64,000 bases of DNA from Chelydra serpentina (GCA_037349315.1 JBAIAC010000028.1:62001-126000); one strand, 5' to 3'. Shown: positions 20,888-30,658, numbered from the stretch's first letter. Notes: generated by a model from the letters alone, not told the origin. Made by a program: numbers and translations.

Positions 20888-22676
20888 TCACAGGGTATGG
20901 TATGTCCTGCTTTCATACTCGGGCTTCCTGTCTGGAGTGCTGTGCAGTGAGTGCTGGACCTCAGGATGTCTATAATTCGGGATGGGAGTTGAGTGCAGTG
21001 GGTAAGGGTCATAGTTTCCAGGGCTGTCTGGTGAAGCTACAGGTGTTGGGGGCATCTGCTGTGGGCGATAAGAACCAGTATGTTGGGTGAAGTGGGAAGG
21101 TGGTGACATGGGGGCACAAGTGTTTTGGGACACTGGCTGCAGGGGGCGGCGGGTGCGGTACTGCTCCGCCTGCATGGCGACGAGCGCCTGGATAGAGTCC
21201 GCTTGGCGCGCCATGATGCTAATCAGTTCCTTTGTGCTTTCGTGCCGGAGCTGCATGCTTTGCTGCCGCTGTGCTGTGTTTTCCTGGCGGAGCCTGCTTT
21301 CACTCTCCCTCCACTCCCGAGCCTTTTCATTCTCTTTAAGAGACTGTTTCATAACTTCCTGCAGCATGTCTTCTTTTGTTCTTCTGGGCCTCTTCCTGAG
21401 CCTTTGTAGTCTCTCAGCCGGTGATAAGAAGGATGGCGGAGATCTCAAGGTTGCATCTGGAAGGCAAAATGCAACATTTAACAGAGGCATCATTGTTTTA
21501 TGCCAGACAGAGCAATGATTCCCCCACACTTAAGGAGGGCACACACAGTCTCCAAAACAGCACAATTTTCCCGTCCCAGACAGAGCGCACAGAACCCACG
21601 GGAGCCCCAAAATGGTGAGTAAGCACAGGGTAAAGGGGGACTGATTGTTTCACGGATGTACTGTCCGACGGGTTTCTGTGCCTTGGGGAGAGCCAACAGC
21701 TGCAGGGGGAACCTACACTGAACACTATCCCCACATTTTCCACAGGAGTTCGTCCGGGAAGATATCTCGCTGCTGAGGGTGTCCGGGGAAGCAAGGGAGG
21801 GTCTTCTACTGCAATGCGGCTTCTGCCCTGGCCCATATGCAGCTTGCCTGTGTGCAGCAATGGTCCCCCCACCCCTCGCGGCACAGTGGCGCGGACACGT
21901 TACCCTGACTGGGACAAGGACCACGGCGGCTCTCCCAATGAACCTGCGCAAGCACATTGCCCACGTCCTGGCTGAGACTTTCGAAGAGATTACAGTGGCC
22001 GATTTCTCCGATGTGATAGACCACATCAATGCGCTCTTCCGCATCTAGGCATGCATGCAGCCCAAACCCTCCTCGCCCAAGGACCCCACACCGAAAAAAC
22101 TCCTTCCCGAAAATAAAAGCTGCTTACCGTGAACCTGTTCTTCTCTTTCTCTCCCAGCGCGTACCGGCTGCTGCGACTGGCTCCCTTCCTCCTGGCTCGA
22201 GAAGAGCTCCTGGCTGCATGCACCCAGGGAGTCAGGGGTGTCTCCCCCAGCCACAGCACCCTCGCTTCTGTTTTCTTCAACCCCCTCCTCCTCCTCCTCG
22301 CCCTCCTCCTCCTCCTCCTCATCCCGCTGTCCCGTGTCCACGGTGGTGCTCGGAACAGTAGTGGGGTCACCCCCAAGTACTGCATCCAGCTCTTTGTAGA
22401 ATCGGCAGGTTTTGGGGGGAGCACCCGAGCGCTTGTTTGCCTCGCGGGCTTTGCGGTACGCACTCCGCAGCTCCTTTACTTTTATCCTGCACTGCATTGC
22501 GTCCCGGTCATGGCCCCTTTCAATCATAGCCCTTGATAATTTATCTGGCCGAAAGTATCGAAATTCCTCCGGCTGGATCGCAGGTGGGACTGGACAGCTT
22601 CCTCCCCCCAAACAGCGATGAGGTCCAGCAGCTCGCCATTGCTCCATACTGGGGCTCGTCTGGCACGTGGAGGCAT
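20888..22676 (-). pseudogene. Harbinger Myb/SANT-like DNA-binding protein, two exons, one frameshift
   Basis: Exon 1 starts at ATG 22676 (MPPRARRAPVW) and has the Myb-like helices WSNGELLDLIAVWGEEAVQ and KVKELRSAYRKAREANKRSG, then an acidic Glu run. It ends at 22128 before a GTAAGC donor. Exon 2 starts at 21456 after CTTCCAG and encodes a Lys/Arg-rich and Glu/Gln coiled-coil tail to 20888. The splice joins codons in phase (G|AT). Compared with the other copy, a 5-bp insertion near 22536-22542 shifts the frame between the first and second helices, so this copy would make a truncated protein. In the family it binds the transposon ends and brings transposase to the nucleus. Confidence 0.85.
21612..22048 (+). 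CDS. Candidate third Harbinger gene, nested antisense in the Myb intron
   Basis: Not recognised as any known family. The ATG (21612-21614) is followed at once by a donor, ATG|GTGAGTAAG. After a 131-bp intron, the acceptor TTTTCCACAG leads into an uninterrupted frame (21746-22048) ending in a stop, 101 residues in all. The C-terminus, LRKHIAHVLAETFEEITVAD onward, looks helical; the middle is Cys-rich. The equivalent in the minus-strand copy (32278-32717) has the same start-at-donor arrangement, a 131-bp intron, one in-frame codon difference and the same stop. Among the last 39 codons compared, 12 of 24 base differences fall in third positions. No function is proposed; the opposite strand is also open here, so coding status is unproven. 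Confidence 0.42.
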
Positions 22677-25209
22677 GGTTACCTGGAAAGATGCGCTGAG
22701 AGCACTCCACGCCTGGCTGAGCAAACAGGAAGGGGATATTTAAAATTCCAAAGGAATTTAAAGGGTCGGAGTGGCGGTTGGTCACCTGAGGCCAGGGCAG
22801 TAGAGTGCTAATTGATGACCAGAGTGGCTAGAACAGGCATTGTGGGATACTTCTGAATACTTCTGGAGGCCAATAACAGCGCATTGGGTGACCACACTGT
22901 AGCCGCAGCGCACCAGCACCAGCGCAACAAACGTTATTCCTCTCGGGGAGGTGGAGTACATGCAGCGCTGTACCTGAGGAGATGCAGCGCTGCACGTGCC
23001 TTGCGAGTGTAGCCAGTTAGTGAGTTGCAGCGCTGCAGGCAGTTTTATTGCGCTGTAACTCGTGAGTGTAGCCAAGGCCTCAGACACTGATGTGGGACTG
23101 CTCCTCTCCGTGGAGCCTGTCCGCATCCAGGTCAAGGCCTCCTTGCTTCCCCCATCTGTTCCCCAGTATCCCTTATTTTTAAAAGCTAGGGAAGGCATAC
23201 GCCTTATTGTAGAAGGATTTGTAAAGCAGGGCCTTGTTAAGGCCCAACGCTCCCCATGCAACACTCCTATTCTTCCGGTCAAAAAAGCTACCCAAGAAGG
23301 AGGGAGACCCCGTGGAGTGGCGTTTTGTTCAGGACTTATGGCTGGGCAATAGGTATGTTGTTCCCCTCCACGCCGTGGTGCCAGGATCTGGCTACCTTTA
23401 TCAGCCAGATCCCCTGGGATACCCAATGGTTTACTGCTATTGACCTAAAATCTGCCTATTTTAGCATCCCTGTCCACCCTGACTCTCAGTACCTCTTCGG
23501 ATTCACCTGGAAGGGCCAGTCCTACATGTGGCAGCACCTGCCTCAGGGGTTTTCGAGACAGCCCGACTATATTCAGCCAATTCCTCTGCCGCAACCTGGA
23601 GGGGTTCTCCAGTCCCCACGGATCAACTTTGGTCCTATACGTGGACGACATTCTGGTGGGGCCATTGTGACCAGGAAGCCCTCCGTCAGGACGGTAAGGC
23701 CCTTTTACTTTCCTTACACTCCCGGGGACTCTCAACGGGTACGCTATTTGGGATTCATCCTGACCCCTGTGGGCCAACAGAGGGATCCAGCCCGCATTCC
23801 GGCCATTCAGCGGTGCCCGTTACCTTCTACCAAGAAGCAGCTGCGGGGGTTTCTCGGACTCATTGGCTTCTGCCGCCCATGGCTGCCATCCCGCGGGGAG
23901 TTGAGCAAACCCCTCCATGCACTCACTTCTAACTCGGCCCCGAAACCTTTGCAATGGTCTCCGGAGACTGTTCAAGCATTTAATTTACTTACAGACAGTG
24001 TTGCCACTTCCATGTCCCGCAGACCCCCCAACTACACCAAGACGTGCCACCTGTTTGTACATGAGAGAGGGGGTGTGACTAGTGGAGTCCTTACCCAGAT
24101 GAGCGGACCCCACCGCTTCCCAGTGGCATTCTACTCACAGCAAATTGTCCCGGTGGCCCAGGGAACACCCTCCTGCACTCGCACATTGGCGGCAGGGGTT
24201 TGACGTGCCCCTCGTCAATCTGGACCTCATCCTCTTCACGGACGGGAGCCCCTTCTACTCCGAGGGACAGTGCTTCACCGGCTACGCTGTGACCTCTCCG
24301 TGGGACGTCATCGAGGCAGCCTCCTACCAAGCAACTGGGGAGCCCAAGCAGCTGAGCTTTATGCCCTGGCCCGAGCATGCCAGCTGGCAATAGCGGCTTT
24401 CCCTACAGCGAACTGTACTGCCTCCACCGTTGCCAAGATCCCCCTGCAGGACATCGTTCCCCGTTTTGGGGTTCCAACCAGCGTTGACTCTGCCGGAGGT
24501 GCACATTTCACCAGCCATTGTCCTTAAGCGCATCGAGGAAGGATTAGGAATCAGTCACTCATTCCATACCCCATACCACCCTCAGTCTAGCGGGAAAGTA
24601 GAGAGAGTGGATAGAGAACTTAAGACGGCTTTGTCTAAATATTGCCTGGAGACCGGGTTAAAATGGCCACAGGTACTTCCGATTGTTTTGTTTCACCTTT
24701 GTACACGCCCTACTTGAGTGTTGGGCCCCTCTCTCCCTTTGAATTGCTTTATGGGCATCCACCCACTAACGGTGGCTCGTTGCCCCGGGTTGGCATTTTA
24801 CTATTGGGGGGGGGGGGGGGGGATCACATAACCGCTTCTCAGTTTCTCTCCTTACAGGCTCGCCCCCGTGCTCTCTGGAAAGCCTCTCAGCTTTCCCAGA
24901 CCATGCCTCTGGAGGATCAAGTTCAACCGTTCTGGCCTGGTGCTTTGTATGGGCCAACAAGTTTGTTCGCAGTGACACCCTCCAGCCGAGGTTTACTGGA
25001 CCCCACCAAGTGCTCCTGACAACTCAAAGTGCTGTTTTCCTGGGAGGGCGGAACTCCTGGATTCATCACTCTCACATCAAGCCAGCTGTAGTGGACCTCA
25101 GCAACGGACCAGCAGTGTCTGTCGCTCCCGCGGGTACCACAGCTGACCGGTGGATCTGCCAGCCCCTCTCAGACACAAAACTACAATTATCAAAGCAAAC
25201 GTTCCTCAC

Positions 25210-25550
25210 ATGAACGTCACTGACTCTCCTTGGACTATACCCTCTAATTATTGGGACCTTGACGCTGGACCTGGAGTCTTAGTTTTCACATTGCTTTTAA
25301 TTCCTTTGGTTATATTCCTGTTTGCTTGGTATACGGCAGGATGCAGACACTGGTATGGGTGGCCGGTGCACTTCTCTCTTTCCTCCCCCGCGGGTCCTGC
25401 GTATGGGCAAAGGGGACACGGGTGGACGGGTAACAGTTTTCTAACTTTAATTTGTGCCATCATCCAGGGGCTTAATCGCCCTCAGTGTTGGGTTTGCTTT
25501 CACACCACCACTTGCTGCAGGTCTGGATACCTTAGGTCTCCAGGCTGCTC
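25210..25550 (+). pseudogene. Endogenous retroviral env, N-terminal remnant
   Basis: A frame overlapping the integrase end runs into ATG 25210. It has a long hydrophobic segment soon after the start (LLLIPLVIFLFAWYTA), a plausible signal or anchor, then a surface-subunit start with a CWVC motif preceded by LNRPQ. It runs straight into the purine tract. The rest of the surface subunit and the whole transmembrane subunit are missing, so no functional envelope can be made. Confidence 0.75.
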
Positions 25551-25560
25551 AGGGGGGGAT
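25551..25560 (+). other. Polypurine tract
   Basis: AGGGGGGGAT lies immediately before the TGTTAG start of the 3' LTR, the expected plus-strand primer position. Confidence 0.8.
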
Positions 25561-26613
25561 TGTTAGCTAAGCAAGGCCCCTGTCATAAAATAGCAAGGCC
25601 CTGTTATAAAATTAAGCGAGGCCTCTGTCACGGAGTATAGGGGAGTCCAGCCCTGCACCCCTCTTCCCCAGATTCACTGGGAGTATCAGCCAGCCAGTAG
25701 AACAGAAGGTTTATTAGAGATGCCAGGAACACAGTCCAACCAGAGCTTGTCAGTACAAACAGGACCCCTCAGTCGGGCCCTTCCGGGGGGCAGGGAGCTT
25801 AGACCCCAGCCTGGGGGCTCCCTGCATTTCACCCCACAGCTCCAAATGGGGCAGGGAGGCCAGACCCTGTCTGCTTCTCTCCCCTCTTCTCCGGCCAGCT
25901 CCAAACTGAAACTATCCAGCCCCTCCTCCCCCTTTGTCTGCTTCTCCCCCTTTGTCTGCTTCCCGGGCCAGGAGGTCACCTGATCCCTTTGTTCGAACAC
26001 CTTCAGCTCTCACCTTTGCAGGGGAGGGCCCGGGGCCATCGGTTGCTAGGATACAGAGTGTCAGCCATTCTCTGTGTCCAGGCCCCTCTGTAACACTCAT
26101 GCATCCTTGTTCCACCACCTAGAAACTCAAGCACTGCATAGGGGAAACCGAGGCACCCACACAGTACTCAGGGAAAACATTAACAACAGTCCTAGTTCGT
26201 CACAGCCTCCGTCATAAAAATGCTCCCTAATCTCTTAGCAATAAACTCTTCTGGCCTTGCTGTGGCCTTGCACACAATCCGTTTATTTTACACAAATATC
26301 CTTGCATCGGCTTTTTCTGTCCCCCTGCTTAAATTGAGTAACTATAAGAAACCAGTTTGAGCAGGATAGCCTGGAATGAGATTGTAGTGCCCTCTTTGTC
26401 TGTCTTCCTATATATGTTGGTGCTCGTCGTGAATAAAGTTGTCACACTCCTCCACAGCGGTTAGCTGCTGAGGGGGTTGTGTGCCCTTTGATCAAAGCTT
26501 CTAGGACTCAGTGTGTTTCTTACATGGCTTCTGACAGCTTGTGACCTACAGTCCAACTCCGCTCTACCCGGGCAGTGAGTGGTGAGTAAGGACAAGCTGA
26601 TTTTTACCTAATA
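25561..26613 (+). mobile_element. Provirus 3' LTR, split by a solo LTR
   Basis: Starts TGTTAGCTAAGC and ends CCTAATA. It contains a ~21-bp tandem duplication near its start (tagcaaggccctgttataaa) that is absent from the 5' LTR, and it is interrupted at 25626-26204. The last three bases differ from the 5' LTR (ATA versus ACA). Confidence 0.92.
25626..26204 (-). mobile_element. Solo Gypsy-type LTR inside the provirus LTR
   Basis: 579 bp, TGTCACGGAGT...GTTCGTCACA on the plus strand, with AATAAA readable on the minus strand (tttatt at about 25710). It is flanked by a perfect 5-bp duplication GCCTC (25621-25625 and 26205-26209). The sequence either side rejoins to match the 5' LTR, proving the insertion came after the provirus. 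Confidence 0.93.
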
Positions 26614-26617
26614 GTCA

Positions 26618-26937
26618 CATGTCCTCTCTTTAGCTTGTGTCCCCCAGATGTAACTTGGTGGGGGAGGAACAGTAGTGGCCGTGCAGGGATTGCATTTAGC
26701 CCTCTGAGTTGGAGATAGAGGGTCCATTGGCATTTAACAGAGGTATTGGTGTCTTAACAGTGCACATCAACGCCCCTCGCCCCTCGCAGACACTTCGCTT
26801 CCCCAGAAGGCTTCCAGCTGTGCGGATCCCACGTCCTTGTGAGCATGGGAAGGGTGGCTGGGGTTACAATAATGGAACAAGGAATGCTGAGACACTTGGC
26901 AGGCTGGGACCTTACCTGTTGACTTTCCCATGAGCAG
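26618..26937. other. No recognised feature; possible intron of the KRAB gene
   Basis: Flanks the provirus on one side and the KRAB B-box exon on the other. No KRAB A-box exon is visible here. Confidence 0.4.
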
Positions 26938-27051
26938 GGATTCCCATTCACAAGCCTGAAATCATCTCCTGCCTGGAGCGAGGAGAGGAGCCCTTTGTCC
27001 CAGCTGCCCAGGGCCTTGAGGAACCAGAGATCCTGAGAGGCATCTACACAG
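26938..27051 (+). CDS. KRAB B-box exon, probably orphaned
   Basis: A 114-base exon between acceptor TGAGCAG and donor GTGAGCG. Its frame encodes [20 protein letters not shown] followed by [19 protein letters not shown]. This matches the KRAB B-box pattern FPVxKPDxISxLEQGEEPW seen in reptile KRAB zinc-finger genes, which recruit corepressors to DNA targets. The A-box exon that should precede it and an intact zinc-finger exon after it were not found in this window. The provirus sits 320 bp upstream, so the gene may have been broken or its other exons moved. It is either a relic or one exon of a gene with far-off partners. Confidence 0.65.
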
Positions 27052-27208
27052 GTGAGCGATGGGATAAAGCACCTCCGAACCCATCCGTGAGTGAAATGAA
27101 ATGTTGGGACCCTGGGAAAGCAGCGTGAGCGCCCCCCGCTCTGCCTCTTGTGAGGTCTGCAGAGGCAGGTCTCAGCTGGAGGTGTGCAATGTTTGCCATG
27201 GCTCTGAG

Positions 27209-27449
27209 CAGGGCTGGCTCTGGCTTTTTTGCCACCCCAGAAAAAACAACAACAAACAAACAAAAAACAACGGCCGCCCACTACCCCGCTCCCCAGGCCG
27301 GGGCATCGGCGGGGAGCGCGGCATGCCCGCTGCCCCGGCCGGGAACAGTGGTTTTTTTTATAAAAAAAAAACAACGCCTGAGCACGGCCCCCCCCCCAGG
27401 TGCCGCCCCAAGCATGTGCTTGGTCGGCTGGTGCCTGGAGCTGGTCCTG
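27209..27449. mobile_element. hAT-type MITE, CAGGGCyGGCTCTr family
   Basis: Ends CAGGGCTGGCTCTGG and CTGGAGCTGGTCCTG with a perfect 8-bp duplication GCTCTGAG (27201-27208 and 27450-27457). It includes the 'gccgccccaagcatgtgcttgg' block typical of the family. Confidence 0.92.
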
Positions 27450-27524
27450 GCTCTGAGCAGCCCCTTTCTGCCTGGGAGGATTCACCCCCTGAGTACCAGA
27501 GATTTCTGGAACCGTAAAACAAAA

Positions 27525-27625
27525 CATAAACGTAGAGTCCTGAGGCCAGAAGGGACCATTACGCCCATCCAGTCTGGTCTCCTCAATCACCCAGGCCAGA
27601 GAACCTCCTCTGGAAAATCCTGCAT
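27525..27625 (-). mobile_element. CR1-like fragment
   Basis: 'ggccagaagggaccattac' and 'catccagtctggtctcct' match the reverse-oriented 3' region of an old CR1-like element common in sauropsids. Confidence 0.55.
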
Positions 27626-27989
27626 CCCACCCAGTGGCTAGTGACTGAGTCAGAAAGGATCTTAGGATCCAAAGAGAGAGAGAGACTCCTGCAGTCCCCC
27701 CGACCCCCCACTCTGTCACCTTCCCTTCACTGTTCCCTTTCCTAGCTGTTCTCTCCCATCTCCTCCCCTCAGCAGATGAATGTTGTGCATTCAGCTCTGG
27801 GGTTCGTGCCCTGGGAGCAGTGGTTATCAGTGACACACCTGTGTGCGGTTCCTATTCCCGAGGTACCCTGTCTCCCACCAACGGGACGGCTCGTGCCCAG
27901 ACGGCCCCCTTATCCCATGTGATGATGGGATTGTGTCTCCAACTCAAGAGTCCTCACTGGGAATCCCAACTGAAGAGCGAGCAATGCAG

Positions 27990-28175
27990 TGGGCACCCCC
28001 TGGAGCCGCACAGAGAGAAACCCCCTCCATGCAGTGACTGTGGGGAGCGTCACAGCTGGTGTTGCATCAGCGACACCCTGCTGGATAGAAACCAGCAGGG
28101 CCACATCCTCTGGGCCTACAGGGCCCCATCCCACCAGACACTTTTTGCATCACACGCTATTCGAGGCATGTAGGG
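27990..28175 (+). pseudogene. Possible C2H2 zinc-finger remnant
   Basis: One frame reads HREKPPPCSDCGERHS, resembling the linker and first half of a C2H2 finger (HTGEKPYxCxxCGK). No clean His pair follows and no second finger is present. Its position ~0.95 kb downstream of the KRAB B-box exon and on the same strand fits a decayed zinc-finger exon, but one degenerate finger is weak evidence. Confidence 0.25.
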
Positions 28176-28269
28176 TCAGCCGTGAGTGTGACTCGGGGGA
28201 AGGGAGCAGATTCCTGGGGTGATTGATTGCTTGGGAATCATGTAACAGGGGGCATTTGGGTGGAAACCA

Positions 28270-28455
28270 CAGGAGAAGAATTCCTGGCTGAACCACTGGC
28301 CTGCTGGGTGACCTTGGGCAAGTCACTGCCCCGCTCTCTGCCTCAGTTTCCCTATTGGTAAAATGGGGATAATGTTACTGACCTTTGTAAAACACTTTGA
28401 GGTCTAGTGATGAAAAGCACTAGATAAGAGTTGGGTTTTATTATTATTTTATTTT
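28270..28455 (+). mobile_element. MIR/CORE-type SINE
   Basis: GGGTGACCTTGGGCAAGTCA, 'cctcagtttccctattggta' and 'aaaatggggataat' in order are the MIR left half. An A/T-rich tail (ttattattattttattttatta) follows. Confidence 0.9.
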
Positions 28456-28474
28456 ATTATTAAGGAGTAGCATC

Positions 28475-29735
28475 TTGGGCTTATTGATCATTGCTTAGGT
28501 GCCAGTGATCATGACTTGATTACATTTGTCATGTGCAAACAGAATAATGTCCAAACCAGTATAATTATATCTACACTTGTGCTTTAAAAGGACCAGTTTC
28601 ACAAAGCTGAAAACAGTGATGAGTCAAATAAGCTGGGAGAAAGGATTTAATCAGAAAATTGTGAATGCTATTTTGGAGTTGTATAAGAACATTATATTAG
28701 ATGTTCAAAAAGTCCCCAAGCAAGAAAGAAGGCTCCACGGGTGAAAAAAACCCCCTCAACAACCTGACATAGAGGAAAAGTAAAAGCAGCTAGAAAAAAA
28801 TACAATATGTAACATATAGGGGAAAAATATAAATTAGACGCAAGGAAATGTAGAAAATTGCCAAGGGAAGCAAAAGGACACAAGGAGATTATCTATGGCC
28901 AGCCGAGTTAAGGACAATAAAAACACATTTTAAGAATATTCAGAACAAAAGGAAACCTAACAATGAAACCTAAACCATTACTAGGTGGAAATGGTAGAGC
29001 TGACAATAATAACGTAGAAAAAGTGAAAGTGTTCAATAAATATTTCTGTTTTCTATTTGGGAAAATGCCAGATAATGTATTCATGATATATGATAGAAAT
29101 ACTTTCTATTCCAACAGTGACTAAGGAGAATGTTAACAAGAGCTACTTTTAAAGCAGCAGATCCAGATAACTTGCATTTAGGAGTTTTAAAAGATCTGGC
29201 CGAGGAGCTTGCTTACCCATTAATGCTGATTTTTGACAAGTTTTAGTACACATGGGACGTTCCAGAGGACTGGAAGAAAGCTAATGTTGTGTCAGTATTT
29301 TAAAAGGGTAAATAGGACACCCTGTGTAATTGTAGGCCTGTTGGACTGGCATTGATTCCAGGCAAAATAATGGAATGGTAAATATCCAGCTCAATCCATA
29401 AAGAATTAAAGGAGGGTAATAGAATTAATTGGTGTCTAGAAAATAGATCCGCGCAAACTAACTTGATATCTTTTTTTGATGTGATTACAAGTTTGGTTGA
29501 TAAAGGTAATAGAGTTGATGTAGTATACTTAGAATTTTGTGAGACATTTGACTTGTTATCACACAACATTTTGAAGAAGAAACTAGAAGAGTACAAAATT
29601 AACATGGTGGCACCCGTTAAATGGATTAAAAACTGGCTGGCTGACAGGTCTCAAAAGGTAACTGTAAACAGGGAATCCTCATTGATGGGTGTGTTTCCAG
29701 TGGGGACTCTCAAAAAAACTTGCATGGTACTAAGT
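28475..29735 (+). mobile_element. CR1 LINE fragment, ORF2 (endonuclease end to mid-RT), decayed
   Basis: Starts in the endonuclease C-terminus (LIDHCLGASDHDL-like) and continues into reverse transcriptase, where DKGNRVDVVYLEFCETFDLL and KWIKNWLADRSQKV are the recognisable CR1 blocks. Stops and frameshifts are scattered through it. It ends just before the catalytic motif, where a SINE begins. Confidence 0.85.
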
Positions 29736-30010
29736 ATCAGAGGGGTAGCTGTGTTAGTCTGTATCCACAAAAACACCAAGGAGTCTGGTGGCACTTTAAG
29801 GACTAACAGATTTATTTGGGCATAAGCTTTCGTGGGTAAAAACACCGCTTCTTCAGATGCGTGGAGTGAAAATTACCGATACAGGGATAAATATATATTG
29901 GCACATGAAGAGAAGGGAGTTACCTTACAAGTGGAGAACCAATCTTGAAGGCCAATTTAGTCAGGCTGGATGTCCTGGATGTCCACTCCCAATAATTGAT
30001 GAAGAGATGT
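29736..30010 (+). mobile_element. Cry-type SINE, nearly complete
   Basis: Head GGGGTAGCTGTGTTAGTCTG, then 'aggagtctggtggcactt', 'gggcataagctttcgtggg' and the long tail ending 'aattgatgaagagatgtcaa'. This is one of the fullest copies in the window and the main clue that the genome is a turtle's. Confidence 0.92.
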
Positions 30011-30013
30011 CAA

Positions 30014-30658
30014 TACCAAGGGCATGGCTACACTTGCAAATGTAGAGCACTTTGAGTTAAACCAGCCTTCAGAGAGCACAGTAGGGAAAGTGCTGCAGTG
30101 TGTCCACACTGACAACTGCAAGCGCAGTGGCGTGGCCACATTCACAGCACTTGAAGCGGCATTGGGAGCGGTGCATTATGGGCAGCTATCCCACAGAGCA
30201 CCTCTTCCCATTCTAGCACTGTGGCTTGTGGGAAGGGGGCGTGGAGTGCAGGGCATTCTGGATCCTGTCCCAATGCCCCGTGATGCATCGCTTCGGATCC
30301 CAGCAATCCCTGTGTTTCCGTCCACATTTGGTGCCATCTTTCAATGGTTTCTGTGCGGCGCGTTCTGTCTTCCCTTTCGGTCTGCGGGAATGGAGCCTGA
30401 ACTGCTGAGGAGCATGCTGACGAGTCTCGCCAGCACCTCACGTTTAGCATTCGAGCTGCTTCTTAAGATCCAAACTGACAGTGAGGACTCCGACAATGAT
30501 ATCAGCTCAAGTAACGCATACGACACAAAATTGCTTGTCTCATTCACGGACATGCTCTCCACTGTGGAATGCCGCTTTTGGGCTCAGGAAACAAGCACTG
30601 AGTGGTGGGATCACATCGTTCTGCAAGTCTGGGATGACGAGCAGTGGCTGCAGAACTT
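30014..30658 (+). mobile_element. Harbinger left end with transposase start
   Basis: Begins with GGCATGGCTACACTTGCA, a variant of the terminal repeat, and closely follows the left end of the 18980 element. From ATG 30390 it encodes about 89 residues matching transposase residues 1-93 (TSLASTSRLA, STEWWDHIV), then breaks off at 'cagaacttt' where unrelated sequence begins. It lies head to head with the copy at 31331-35579. Confidence 0.88.

Larger units (their letters stand above)
18980..23079 (+). mobile_element. PIF/Harbinger DNA transposon, near-complete autonomous copy
   Basis: 4100 bp with terminal inverted repeats GGCCTTGGCTACACT...AGTGTAGCCAAGGCC and a 3-bp duplication TCA (18977-18979 and 23080-23082). 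Joining the flanks restores the retroviral pol frame across the site. Subterminal copies of (T/G)CAGCGCTG or ACAGCGCTG (19004, 22961, 23083-side copies at 22983 and 23026) are candidate transposase sites. It carries an uninterrupted transposase on the plus strand, a two-exon Myb-like gene on the minus strand, and a third short frame in the Myb intron. It is younger than the provirus it sits in. Confidence 0.92.
18240..25140 (+). pseudogene. Endogenous retroviral pro-pol, disrupted
   Basis: Protease: the active site DTGA is at 18317-18328, followed by CPFPLMGRDLLCKL, which fits gammaretroviral protease. Reverse transcriptase starts at the Harbinger junction: TDVGLLLS and QYPLFLKAREGI lie just after 23079, LPVKK and WFTAIDLKSAYFSIPV follow, and YVDD is at 23638-23649. 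RNase H keeps its first acidic site (FTDGSP, about 24235). Sequence then jumps into the integrase core (VPTSVDSAGGAHF and HTPYHPQSSGKVERV), so the rest of RNase H, the integrase zinc finger and its first Asp are deleted near 24391. The integrase C-terminus (WIHHSHIKPA) ends near 25095. There are at least two frameshifts in the RT region. Confidence 0.9.
15803..26613 (+). mobile_element. Gammaretrovirus-like endogenous provirus, heavily nested
   Basis: An LTR-bounded provirus flanked by GTCA on both sides (15799-15802 and 26614-26617), a 4-bp duplication typical of gammaretroviruses. The order is 5' LTR, tRNA-Pro primer site, gag, protease, reverse transcriptase, partial RNase H, integrase, a short env start, purine tract, 3' LTR. 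Later insertions are a SINE in gag (16777-16872), a SINE in pol (18611-18885), a Harbinger transposon in pol (18980-23079) and a solo Gypsy LTR in the 3' LTR (25626-26204). Removing these leaves about 5.7 kb, so RNase H-integrase and most of env have been lost. It is defective in every gene. Confidence 0.93.

Noticed and set aside
20888..21456. Plus-strand frames over the Myb exon 2 region
   Set aside because: Antisense shadows; the minus-strand exon is supported by the second copy and by splice phase.
26618..26937. KRAB A-box exon
   Set aside because: No frame resembling an A-box is present between the provirus and the B-box exon.
26754..27836. 360-codon frame on the minus strand
   Set aside because: It runs antisense through the KRAB B-box exon and a hAT element, so it cannot be one gene.
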